Shown one piece after another: positions 1-5,715 of a stretch of 7,067 bases of DNA (the stretch's first letter is position 1; each line of letters opens with the position of its first letter). The position numbers and the translations under genes were made by a program. The stretch lies in contig CAZGYG010000107.1 in NCBI GenBank assembly GCA_964530335.1, positions 1 through 7,067 of the forward strand, read 5' to 3'. The notes under the pieces were generated by a model. That model worked only from the letters and a program-made list of their open reading frames with translations, was not told the origin of the DNA and did no database searches. This DNA comes from VGDP01 sp964530335. Lineage in GTDB: Bacteria; Pseudomonadota; Alphaproteobacteria; SP197.

Positions 1-1
1 C

Positions 2-568
2 ACCGAGGCCGGGCGCGCCGTCGCCTGGCTCGAGGCGCGCGGCCTGCCGGGGCTGGCGCCGCTCGCCCGGGCGCTCGATCGCGGGCCCGCGCGCGCCCTC
101 GCCGACGGCGACGTCATCGATCTGGGCGGCGCCTCGCTGGTGTTCCACGCGGGCACGCTGCTCGACCTGGCGCTCACCCGGCGCTCCGCGGGCCGGGCGC
201 TCGAGCTCCGCGCCGCTCGCGACCCGCTGTTCCTGCTCGCCGCCGCCGCGAACGTCCCCGGCACCCGGCTTTCGTGGCTGAGTGACGATGGCGGTGATCC
301 CGTGGCGCGCGCCGCCGTCGGTCCCGGTGGGCCCCGCCTTGCCGCCGCGACAGCGGCGCTCGCGCCCCAAGCGCCGGTCCGCGTGACGATCGACTTCGTC
401 CCAACGCCGGCGCTCGAAGCCCTCGGCCTACCGGACGGCGGGCGGGGCGTCGCGGTCAAGGCGGATGTCTGGCGGCGCGTCGGGGCTTATGCGGCGCGCA
501 CCTACGTACCCGCCAGCGCGCTGTCGCGCTCGCGCGGGGCCGGCGCCGAGGTCGATGACAACGCGTGA
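2..568 (+). CDS. 3' part of a DUF3726-like protein of unknown function (5' end outside window)
   Basis: The open frame is already running at the left edge (first full codon at base 2) and ends at TGA 566-568, leaving 188 residues of the C-terminal part. An in-frame GTG at 140 is not the likely start, because the reading frame and the Ala/Arg/Leu-rich protein continue upstream of it without change. The fragment starts with a helical stretch around 'AVAWLEARGLPGLAPLARAL' and ends with 'RTYVPASALSRSRGAGAE' followed by an acidic tail. From memory both resemble the uncharacterised DUF3726 family of alphaproteobacteria, in which an Ala/Gly-rich protein ends with a similar Arg-Thr-Tyr-x-Pro-Ala segment. 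No catalytic motif, signal peptide or membrane helix is visible. It lies 53 nt upstream of the ATP-grasp-like gene on the same strand and may be co-transcribed with it. The coding call is firm; the family name is tentative. Confidence 0.75.
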   Translation, partial: TEAGRAVAWLEARGLPGLAPLARALDRGPARALADGDVIDLGGASLVFHAGTLLDLALTRRSAGRALELRAARDPLFLLAAAANVPGTRLSWLSDDGGDPVARAAVGPGGPRLAAATAALAPQAPVRVTIDFVPTPALEALGLPDGGRGVAVKADVWRRVGAYAARTYVPASALSRSRGAGAEVDDNA

Positions 569-610
569 AGCCGACCGCACGGTGGGCTAAGCTGACGTCC
601 GCCGATCGGT

Positions 611-615
611 GAGGT
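611..615 (+). promoter_or_regulatory. Shine-Dalgarno site GAGGT of the 317-aa ATP-grasp-like gene
   Basis: GAGGT lies 6 nt before ATG 622 and fixes that start. It sits inside the loop of a small perfect inverted repeat, GGTG (608-611) and CACC (618-621), so a weak 4-bp hairpin could present the site. Regulation through this hairpin is inference only. Confidence 0.6.
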
Positions 616-621
616 AACACC

Positions 622-1575
622 ATGCCCATCTGCGAGGCCGATCCCTGGCGTCTACAGTATTTCGAGGGCGTCGCGTGCCCGGATGACGTGCGCATCCCGA
701 CCGAGGATGCCGACGCCTACCTGTGGTTCCCGCGCCACCGCTGGGTCTACAACAAGCTCCTTGTCGCCGAGACCCAGGGCATCGCCGCGGCGCCCCACGG
801 CGTCGAGCCGCCGTCGTACCCGGTGTTCAGCAAGCCGATCTACAACATGCGCGGCATGGGCACCGGCAGCCGGGTGGTGCGCGGCGCGAGCGCGTACCGC
901 CGCGCGATCCGCCCCGGGCACATGTGGATGACCCTGCTCGAGGGCGACCACGTCTCGAGCGATCTCGCGGTGGTCGACGGCCAGGTGCGCTGGCTGCGCC
1001 ACGCCGTCGGCCTGCCGCTGGATCGCGGCATGTTCGACCGCTGGATCGTCGAGGACGGAATCCGCTCCGACGTCGAGGCGACGGCGCGCGAGTGGATCGG
1101 GCGCAACCTCGCCGGCTACACCGGCATGGTCAACGCCGAGACCATCGGCGGGCGCATCATCGAGGTCCACCTGCGCTTTTCCGACCAGTGGCCCGACCTT
1201 TATGGCGCCGGCTGGGTCGAGGCCGTGGTCCGGCTCTACGCCGAAGGGCGCTGGGCGTTCCGCGAGGAAACCCGCCGGCCCGGCCACAGCGTCGTGCTGT
1301 TCGGCGAGCACGGCGTGCGCTACCGCCACCCCGCTGCGGACCCGCTGGCCGAGCTCCGCGCGCTTCCCGGCGTCTCGAGCATCCAGATCACGTTCCACGA
1401 GGACCGCGACCCGGCGCTTCATGCCATGCCGCCCGGCGGTTTCCGGCTCGCCATCGTCAACACCCCGGACCTCGAGCTCGGCCGGGCGGTGCGCGATCGG
1501 CTCGCGCGCCTGTTCGGGGCCGTCCAGGAGCTGGCGCCGGGCCGGCGCGCCCAAGTTCGGCGCGCGGCGGGCTAG
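622..1575 (+). CDS. diverged ATP-grasp-like protein, 317 aa
   Basis: I do not recognise a named family, but the residue pattern fits the ATP-grasp fold of carboxylate-amine/thiol ligases. There is 'WVYNKLLVAETQGI' at 41-54 (the place of the usual DK...GI helix). Next are a lysine-containing strand 'VFSKPIYNMRGMGTGSRV' at 68-85 with K71 and a glycine-rich loop, and an acidic 'LLEGDHVSSDLAVVDGQV' strand pair at 105-122. 'MVNAETIGGRIIEVHLRFSDQW' at 169-190 matches the metal-binding E-x-N-x-R-x-S segment, but histidine (H183) stands where asparagine is normal. About 95 further residues follow, ending in an Arg-rich tail. No signal peptide or membrane segment is seen, so it is probably cytoplasmic. 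The start is supported by GAGGT 6 nt upstream. It follows the DUF3726-like gene by 53 nt and is convergent with a second ATP-grasp gene, sharing CTAG at 1572-1575. The substrate is unknown. The CDS is secure; the fold is an inference from motifs. Confidence 0.85.
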   Translation: MPICEADPWRLQYFEGVACPDDVRIPTEDADAYLWFPRHRWVYNKLLVAETQGIAAAPHGVEPPSYPVFSKPIYNMRGMGTGSRVVRGASAYRRAIRPGHMWMTLLEGDHVSSDLAVVDGQVRWLRHAVGLPLDRGMFDRWIVEDGIRSDVEATAREWIGRNLAGYTGMVNAETIGGRIIEVHLRFSDQWPDLYGAGWVEAVVRLYAEGRWAFREETRRPGHSVVLFGEHGVRYRHPAADPLAELRALPGVSSIQITFHEDRDPALHAMPPGGFRLAIVNTPDLELGRAVRDRLARLFGAVQELAPGRRAQVRRAAG

Positions 1576-2597
1576 GGGCTCCGCGTCAGGCGGGCGATCG
1601 CCGCCTCGACCAGCAGCCGCAGCATGGCGGCGTAGCCGATCCCGGCGAACGAGGCCATGAACGCGAGCTTGCCGTCGGTCGCCCACGCCGGGTTCGGGTT
1701 GGCTTCCAGGAACCGGATCGCGCCGTCGGCGCCGCGCCGGAAGTCGAACCGGCCGTAGTCGCGCAGGCCCAGGCGCGTGAACAGCGTGGTCGCGGCCCGC
1801 GCCAGCGCCGCTTCCTCGGCCGACTCCAGCCGGGCCCGGTGGTATCGGATGCGGGTGAAGTAGGGCGAATCGGGAATGGCCTTGGATTCGTAGCCGAGTA
1901 TCGGGTTCAGCCCCGCCGGCAGGTCGGAGAAATCGACCTCGAGCGCCGGCAGCACGGTGAAACCGTTCTCGGGATTGCCGATCACGCCGATGCCGTACTC
2001 CGGCCCCGGCAGGTAGTCCTGCACCAGGATGTCCCACCCCGGCATGTCGGCGCGCAGCCACGCCAGATAGCGCGCGGCCTCCGCCGCGTCGCGCACGACC
2101 GCGTCCTGGGTGATGCCGATGCTGCCGTCGGCGCGGTTGGGCTTGATCAGCGCCGGGAACGGGCCGGCGATGGCGCGCGCCGTCTCCGCTGCCCACAGGA
2201 ACGTCTCGTTCGGCACCGGGATGCCGAGCTCGCGCGCGATCAGGCGCACGGCGGCCTTGTCGCGCGCCAGCGCCATGGCGTGGGGCTCGGCGCCGGTGTA
2301 CGGAATCCCGAGCATCTCCAGGTACGCCGGGATGTTGGGCTCGTGCGCCACGACGTTGCGGAACCCGGTGTCGCAGAAGTTGACGACCAGGTCGGGAGGG
2401 TCCTCGCGCAGCGTGTCCAGCAGGTGGCCGTGCTCGGTCAGGATCGTGACCTGGAACTCGGCGAAGCCCTCGAACGCCCGCGCCATCGAGGCATGGGTCT
2501 CGAAGTCCTCCTCGTTGTAGCGTCCCTGGCGCTTGTCCAGGTCGGGCAGGGCGTGGTCGCCGGTGACGATGAGCAGGCGGCGGATCGGTCGCACCAT
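1572..2597 (-). CDS. D-alanine-D-alanine ligase-like ATP-grasp protein, 341 aa
   Basis: The protein is a clear member of the Ddl-like ATP-grasp group, which uses ATP to form an acyl-phosphate and then an amide or peptide bond. An N-terminal pre-ATP-grasp domain covers about 5-105 and contains 'LVVNFCDTGFRN' (71-81) and 'LGIPYTGAEPHAMALARDK' (96-114). The ATP-binding lysine strand is 'PALIKPNRADGSIGI' (148-162) with K152 and the small glycine loop. 'VQDYLPGPEYGIGVIG' (192-207) carries the adenine/triphosphate-side acidic residue. 'DYGRFDFR' (280-287) and 'RFLEANPNP' (295-303) give the metal ligands D285, E298 and N300, so the active site looks intact. The length is typical of Ddl (about 300-370 aa). 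No peptidoglycan genes (mur, fts) are adjacent, and the N-terminal substrate region differs from classical Ddl, so a specialised ligase is more likely than the essential cell-wall enzyme. The start ATG at 2597-2595 has only a weak GGGGA upstream. It is divergent from cysD. Confidence 0.9.
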   Translation of the reverse strand: MVRPIRRLLIVTGDHALPDLDKRQGRYNEEDFETHASMARAFEGFAEFQVTILTEHGHLLDTLREDPPDLVVNFCDTGFRNVVAHEPNIPAYLEMLGIPYTGAEPHAMALARDKAAVRLIARELGIPVPNETFLWAAETARAIAGPFPALIKPNRADGSIGITQDAVVRDAAEAARYLAWLRADMPGWDILVQDYLPGPEYGIGVIGNPENGFTVLPALEVDFSDLPAGLNPILGYESKAIPDSPYFTRIRYHRARLESAEEAALARAATTLFTRLGLRDYGRFDFRRGADGAIRFLEANPNPAWATDGKLAFMASFAGIGYAAMLRLLVEAAIARLTRSP

Positions 2598-2650
2598 GAA
2601 TCGGGTCCCCAGTGCCCGGTGCCGCTTCCATGGGCCATGGTCCGGCTCCG

Positions 2651-2687
2651 GTCAAGGTTGTTGCTGGGGGCGTTCGCGTGCCTTGAC
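2651..2687. repeat. 7-bp inverted repeat GTCAAGG / CCTTGAC in the divergent intergenic region
   Basis: GTCAAGG (2651-2657) and its exact reverse complement CCTTGAC (2681-2687) lie 23 nt apart, between the minus-strand ATP-grasp gene and cysD. Each arm includes TTGAC read outward, so each could serve as a -35 element for its own side. A good -10 is visible only on the cysD side. It could be an operator or simply symmetrical promoter elements. It is short, so chance is possible. Confidence 0.35.
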
Positions 2688-2712
2688 GCCCGGCGGCGAG
2701 GCGGTGGATAAC
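2683..2712 (+). promoter_or_regulatory. candidate sigma70-type promoter of cysD-cysNC
   Basis: TTGACG (2683-2688, 5 of 6 consensus) is followed after 18 nt by GATAAC (2707-2712, 4 of 6). The start codon of cysD lies 38 nt further on. A perfect GC-rich inverted repeat, CGGGCG (2712-2717) and CGCCCG (2724-2729) with a 6-nt loop, covers the expected transcription start and could be an operator or a leader hairpin. This is a prediction from pattern only. Confidence 0.4.
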
Positions 2713-2750
2713 GGGCGACTCGGCGCCCGCCCCGGCGATCCCGCTTCACG

Positions 2751-3551
2751 ATGGCCATGACCCACCTCGACCACCTGGAGAGCCAGAGCGTCTTCATCCT
2801 GCGCGAGGCGTTCAACCGCATCGCCAGGCTCGGCATGCTGTGGTCGCTGGGCAAGGATTCCAACGTCATGGTGTGGCTGGCCAAGAAGGCGTTCTTCGGC
2901 CACGTGCCGTTCCCGGTCATGCACATCGACACCGGGCGCAAGTTCAAGGCGATGTACGATTTCCGCGATCGCTACGCCAAGGAATGGGACCTGAAGCTGG
3001 TGGTCGGCGGCTGCCCGCCGGTCGAGGACATGGACCCGACGTTGCCGCCCGCGGCGCGCTCCGCCCAGCGCAAGTCGCGCGGCCTTCAGGCGCTGATCGC
3101 CGAGCAGGGCCTCGAGGGCGTCATCGCGGGCATCCGCCGCGACGAGGAGGCGACGCGCGCCAAGGAGCGCGTGTTCAGCCCGCGCGGCGAGGCCGGCGAA
3201 TGGAACTTCCGCGACCAGCCGCCCGAGTTCTGGGACCAGTTCAAGACCGATTTCCCGCCCGGCACCCACGTGCGCATCCACCCGCTGCTGCACTGGACCG
3301 AGCTCGACATCTGGCGCTACATCCAGCGCGAGAAGATCCCCGTGGTCGACCTCTACTTCGCCCGCGACGGCAAGCGGTTTCGCTCGCTCGGCGACGAGGA
3401 CATCACGCACCCCATCGCCTCGAACGCCGCGACGGTCGCCGAGATCGTGGCCGAGCTCGAGGTCACCCGGGTGGCCGAACGCTCGGGCCGCGCCATGGAC
3501 CACGAGGCCGAGGACGCCTTCGAGCGCCTGCGCGCCGACGGCTACATGTAA
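2751..3551 (+). CDS. cysD: sulfate adenylyltransferase subunit 2 (ATP sulfurylase catalytic subunit)
   Basis: CysD (NodP) transfers AMP from ATP to sulfate, giving adenosine 5'-phosphosulfate and pyrophosphate, in a cytoplasmic complex with the GTPase CysN. The 266-aa protein has the PP-loop 'SLGKDSNVMVWLA' at 32-44 (family form S-x-G-K-D-S), 'PFPVMHIDTGRKF' at 53-65, and the signature 'GIRRDEEATRAKER' at 127-140. 'HPLLHWTELDIWRYIQRE' and the C-terminal 'ERSGRAMDHEAEDAFERL', typical of CysD, follow. It is shorter than Escherichia coli CysD (about 300 aa), in line with the compact form often paired with CysNC fusions. It lacks the cysteine clusters of PAPS/APS reductases, and its only cysteine is C88. 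ATG 2751 was used; the in-frame ATG at 2757 (Met3) is equally possible because neither has a clear Shine-Dalgarno site. cysNC follows after 12 nt, so they form an operon. Confidence 0.95.
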   Translation: MAMTHLDHLESQSVFILREAFNRIARLGMLWSLGKDSNVMVWLAKKAFFGHVPFPVMHIDTGRKFKAMYDFRDRYAKEWDLKLVVGGCPPVEDMDPTLPPAARSAQRKSRGLQALIAEQGLEGVIAGIRRDEEATRAKERVFSPRGEAGEWNFRDQPPEFWDQFKTDFPPGTHVRIHPLLHWTELDIWRYIQREKIPVVDLYFARDGKRFRSLGDEDITHPIASNAATVAEIVAELEVTRVAERSGRAMDHEAEDAFERLRADGYM

Positions 3552-3563
3552 GTTATCGTCGCC

Positions 3564-5480
3564 ATGGCCAACCGCGAAACCCGTCCCCACCTCGCCGTCG
3601 TCGGCTCCGCCGACTTCCCCGGGGCCACGCGCGATCAGATGCGCATCGTCATCGTCGGCCACGTCGACCACGGCAAGTCGACGCTGGTGGGCCGCCTGTT
3701 CCACGACACCGGCTCGTTGCCCGAGGGCAAGTTCGAGGCGATCCAGGCCATGTGCGCCCGCCGCGGCATGCCGTTCGAATGGGCGTTCCTGATGGACGCG
3801 CTGCAGGCCGAGCGCGACCAGGGCATCACCATCGACACCTCGCACATCTGGTTCCGCACCGCGCGGCGCGACTACGTCATCGTGGATGCGCCGGGGCACA
3901 AGGAATTCCTCAAGAACATGATCACCGGCGCCGCGGGCGCCGACGCGGCGGTCCTCGTCATCGACGTCCACGAAGGCGTCAAGGAGCAGTCGCGCCGTCA
4001 CGGCTATCTGTTGCACTTGCTCGGCGTGCGCCAGGTCGTGGTCGTCGCCAACAAGATGGACCTGGTCGGCCACGACGAGGCCGCGTTCCGCGCCGTCGAG
4101 CGCGACATCGTGGCGTACCTCGCCTCGATCGGCGTCACGCCCACGTTCGTCATCCCGGTCTCGGCGCGGGTCGGCGACAACGTGGCGTCGCGCTCCGCCG
4201 CGATGCCGTGGTACACGGGCCCGACCGTGGCCGGCGCGCTCGACCGTTTCACCACGCCGCCGCCGCCCGTCGAACGGCCGCTCCGCTTCGCCATCCAGGA
4301 CGTCTACAAGTTCGACGCCCGCCGCATCGTCGCGGGCCGGGTCGAATCGGGCGTGCTGCGCGTCGGCGACCGGCTGCTGTTCTCGCCCTTGAACACATCC
4401 GCCCACGTCGCCACCATCGAGGCGTGGGGCGCGGCGCCGCCGCTCGAGGCCAAGGCCGGGCAGTCGATCGGCGTCACGCTGGACGAGCCGCTGTTCGTCG
4501 AACGCGGCGCCATCGCCAGCCACGACCGCGACCCGCCGATCGAAACCGACGTGTTCCGCGCCCAGATCTTCTGGCTCGGGCATACGCCGCTCGCCGTGGG
4601 CGCGCGCTACACTTGCAAGCTGGCGACGGCGGCCTTTCCCGTCACCATCCAGTCGATCGAGCGCGTCATCGACACGGCCGATCTTTCGCGCCGCGACGCC
4701 GCCCGCGTCGAGCGCAACGAGGTGGCCGAGGTGACGATCCGCGCGCGCCAGCTCGTCGCGCTCGACGAATTCGCGAACAACCCGCGCACCGGGCGTTTCG
4801 TGCTCGTCGAGGGCTACGACGTGGCGGGCGGCGGCATCGTCTCGCTCGAGGGCTACGCCGACCAGCGCGAGCTCGTGACCGTGCGCGCGACCAACATCGC
4901 GCGCGTCGAGCACGGGGTCGCCACCGAGGCGCGCGCCCGGCGCAACGGCCACAAGGGCGGCGTCCTTTGGCTGACCGGGCTTTCCGGCGCCGGCAAGTCG
5001 ACGCTGGCGGTCGCGCTGGAATCCCGGCTGTTCGCCAAGGGCTACCAAGTCTACGTGCTCGACGGCGACAACGTGCGCGCCGGGCTCAACGCCAACCTCG
5101 GCTTCTCGCCCGAGGGGCGGGCCGAGAACATCCGCCGCGTGGGCGAGGTCGCGGCGCTGTTCGCCGACGCCGGCATGATCGTCATCACCTCGTTCATCTC
5201 GCCCTACCGCTCGGACCGCGACCGGGCGCGCGAGGCGGCCAAGGGCGCCTTCCACGAGGTCTACCTCAAGGCCGACCTGGCGACCTGCGAAGGCCGCGAT
5301 CCCAAGGGGCTCTACAAGCGCGCCCGCGCCGGCGAGATCGCCGAGTTCACCGGCATCTCCTCGCCCTACGAGGCGCCCGACGCGGCCGAGCTCGTCCTCG
5401 ACACCGCGACCCAGCCGGTCGGGAGTTGCGTCGAGGAACTCGTGTCCTACGTCCAGGGCCACATCGCCATCGCCGACTGA
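3564..5480 (+). CDS. cysNC: bifunctional sulfate adenylyltransferase subunit 1 / adenylylsulfate kinase
   Basis: This fused enzyme (NodQ type, 638 aa) couples GTP hydrolysis to APS formation with CysD, and then phosphorylates APS at the 3' position to make PAPS. The N-terminal EF-Tu/EF-1A-like GTPase shows G1 'GHVDHGKST' (32-40), the switch segment 'AERDQGITID' (82-91), G3 'DAPGH' (108-112) and G4 'NKMD' (163-166). Two beta-barrel domains run to about 455. The APS kinase domain begins near 460 with its own P-loop 'GLSGAGKST' (472-480). It continues with 'DGDNVRAGLNANLGFS', 'ENIRR', 'SFISPYRSDRDRAR', 'RDPKGLYKRARAGEI' and 'FTGISSPYEAP', so all family motifs are present and both halves look active. 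Segments such as 'EFLKNMITGAAGADAAVLVID' are closer to EF-1A style than E. coli CysN. ATG 3564 lies 12 nt after cysD without a clear ribosome binding site, suggesting translational coupling. Confidence 0.96.
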   Translation: MANRETRPHLAVVGSADFPGATRDQMRIVIVGHVDHGKSTLVGRLFHDTGSLPEGKFEAIQAMCARRGMPFEWAFLMDALQAERDQGITIDTSHIWFRTARRDYVIVDAPGHKEFLKNMITGAAGADAAVLVIDVHEGVKEQSRRHGYLLHLLGVRQVVVVANKMDLVGHDEAAFRAVERDIVAYLASIGVTPTFVIPVSARVGDNVASRSAAMPWYTGPTVAGALDRFTTPPPPVERPLRFAIQDVYKFDARRIVAGRVESGVLRVGDRLLFSPLNTSAHVATIEAWGAAPPLEAKAGQSIGVTLDEPLFVERGAIASHDRDPPIETDVFRAQIFWLGHTPLAVGARYTCKLATAAFPVTIQSIERVIDTADLSRRDAARVERNEVAEVTIRARQLVALDEFANNPRTGRFVLVEGYDVAGGGIVSLEGYADQRELVTVRATNIARVEHGVATEARARRNGHKGGVLWLTGLSGAGKSTLAVALESRLFAKGYQVYVLDGDNVRAGLNANLGFSPEGRAENIRRVGEVAALFADAGMIVITSFISPYRSDRDRAREAAKGAFHEVYLKADLATCEGRDPKGLYKRARAGEIAEFTGISSPYEAPDAAELVLDTATQPVGSCVEELVSYVQGHIAIAD

Positions 5481-5508
5481 CGGCGCGGCCGATTTCAGGA
5501 ATTCCGTT

Positions 5509-5547
5509 CGCGCTGAGGAGGCCGCATAGCGGCCGTCTCGAAGCGTG
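5509..5547. repeat. palindromic extragenic repeat A (REP-like) after cysNC
   Basis: A perfect inner stem, GGCCGC (5520-5525) and GCGGCC (5529-5534) with loop ATA, is enclosed by an outer stem CGCT (5511-5514) and AGCG (5542-5545). The outer stem extends through a G-T pair and a C-G pair. The unpaired flanks GAGGA and GTCTCGA match, from memory, a widespread alphaproteobacterial interspersed palindrome of the form 'tgaggag-hairpin-gtctcgaag'. It begins 28 nt after the cysNC stop and could protect or attenuate that transcript, but it lacks a T-tract. Family assignment is from memory. Confidence 0.6.
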
Positions 5548-5569
5548 GGGAGCACGCGATCGCCAAGAA

Positions 5570-5619
5570 ACCTTCTCCCGTGGGGAGAAGGTGGCGAGCG
5601 CAGCGAGCCGGATGAGGGG
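5570..5619. repeat. palindromic extragenic repeat B (REP-like)
   Basis: A perfect 10-bp stem, ACCTTCTCCC (5570-5579) and GGGAGAAGGT (5583-5592), encloses loop GTG. It is followed by GGCGAGCGCAGCGAGCCGGA (5593-5612) and TGAGGGG. From memory the whole arrangement matches a common proteobacterial intergenic repeat ('ccttctccc...gggagaaggtggcg...ccggatgagggg'). It differs from repeat A, from which it is separated by 22 nt. It also forms a stable hairpin that could stop or shield transcripts from either side, although no U-tract follows. Confidence 0.65.
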
Positions 5620-5664
5620 CGCGCCAGTGGCGGAGTCGTTCGGGCCAGTGACATGGGAATCGAC

Positions 5665-5693
5665 TTTCCACGGCAACGAATTCGAAGTATAAT
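5665..5693 (+). promoter_or_regulatory. promoter of the xre-res toxin-antitoxin module
   Basis: TTTCCA (5665-5670, 4 of 6) is separated by 17 nt from a perfect TATAAT (5688-5693), inside the most AT-rich stretch of the window. An 8-bp perfect palindrome CGAATTCG (5677-5684) fills the spacer. That is a natural place for an autorepressor such as the Xre antitoxin to bind. The antitoxin start codon lies 22 nt after the -10 box. Confidence 0.7.
5677..5684. promoter_or_regulatory. candidate operator CGAATTCG in the toxin-antitoxin promoter
   Basis: This perfect 8-bp palindrome lies between the -35 and -10 elements. Xre/RES modules are typically repressed by the antitoxin or the complex binding palindromes over the promoter. 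A second, looser palindrome TTCT-CA-AGAA (5694-5703) follows directly after the -10 box. Binding is inferred from position only. Confidence 0.35.
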
Positions 5694-5705
5694 TTCTCAA
5701 GAATT

Positions 5706-5709
5706 GGAG
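5706..5709 (+). promoter_or_regulatory. Shine-Dalgarno site GGAG deciding the antitoxin start
   Basis: GGAG lies 6 nt before ATG 5716, and just after the -10 box, so the leader is short. It supports 5716 over the upstream in-frame ATGs (5545, 5611, 5653). Those lie in or near repeat B or upstream of the promoter. Confidence 0.65.
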
Positions 5710-5715
5710 CAATCC

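Noticed and set aside
652..2711. Two open frames of more than 660 codons on opposite strands across the ATP-grasp genes
   Set aside because: Both cross the boundary of two convergent real genes, and their sequence is Arg/Ala/Pro-rich without conserved motifs.
5520..5534. Perfect hairpin after cysNC as an intrinsic terminator
   Set aside because: It has no T-tract and fits better as the core of an extragenic palindromic repeat. A termination role cannot be claimed from sequence.
2652..5654. 1000-codon open frame on the minus strand opposite cysD-cysNC
   Set aside because: It is a shadow frame produced by high GC third positions of the genuine plus-strand genes. It is rich in Val/Asp/Arg/Gly/His with no domain pattern, and covers two genes identified by motif.
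2840..5692. 950-codon open frame on the plus strand overlapping cysD and cysNC
   Set aside because: The composition is almost entirely Arg, Ala, Pro, Gly and His, as expected of an off-frame reading of GC-rich genes. It has no motif and spans two real genes.
5545..5715. Upstream extension of the antitoxin frame to an ATG at 5545
   Set aside because: It would run through repeat B and the promoter, including the TATAAT box. ATG 5716 has a proper Shine-Dalgarno site and follows the promoter.
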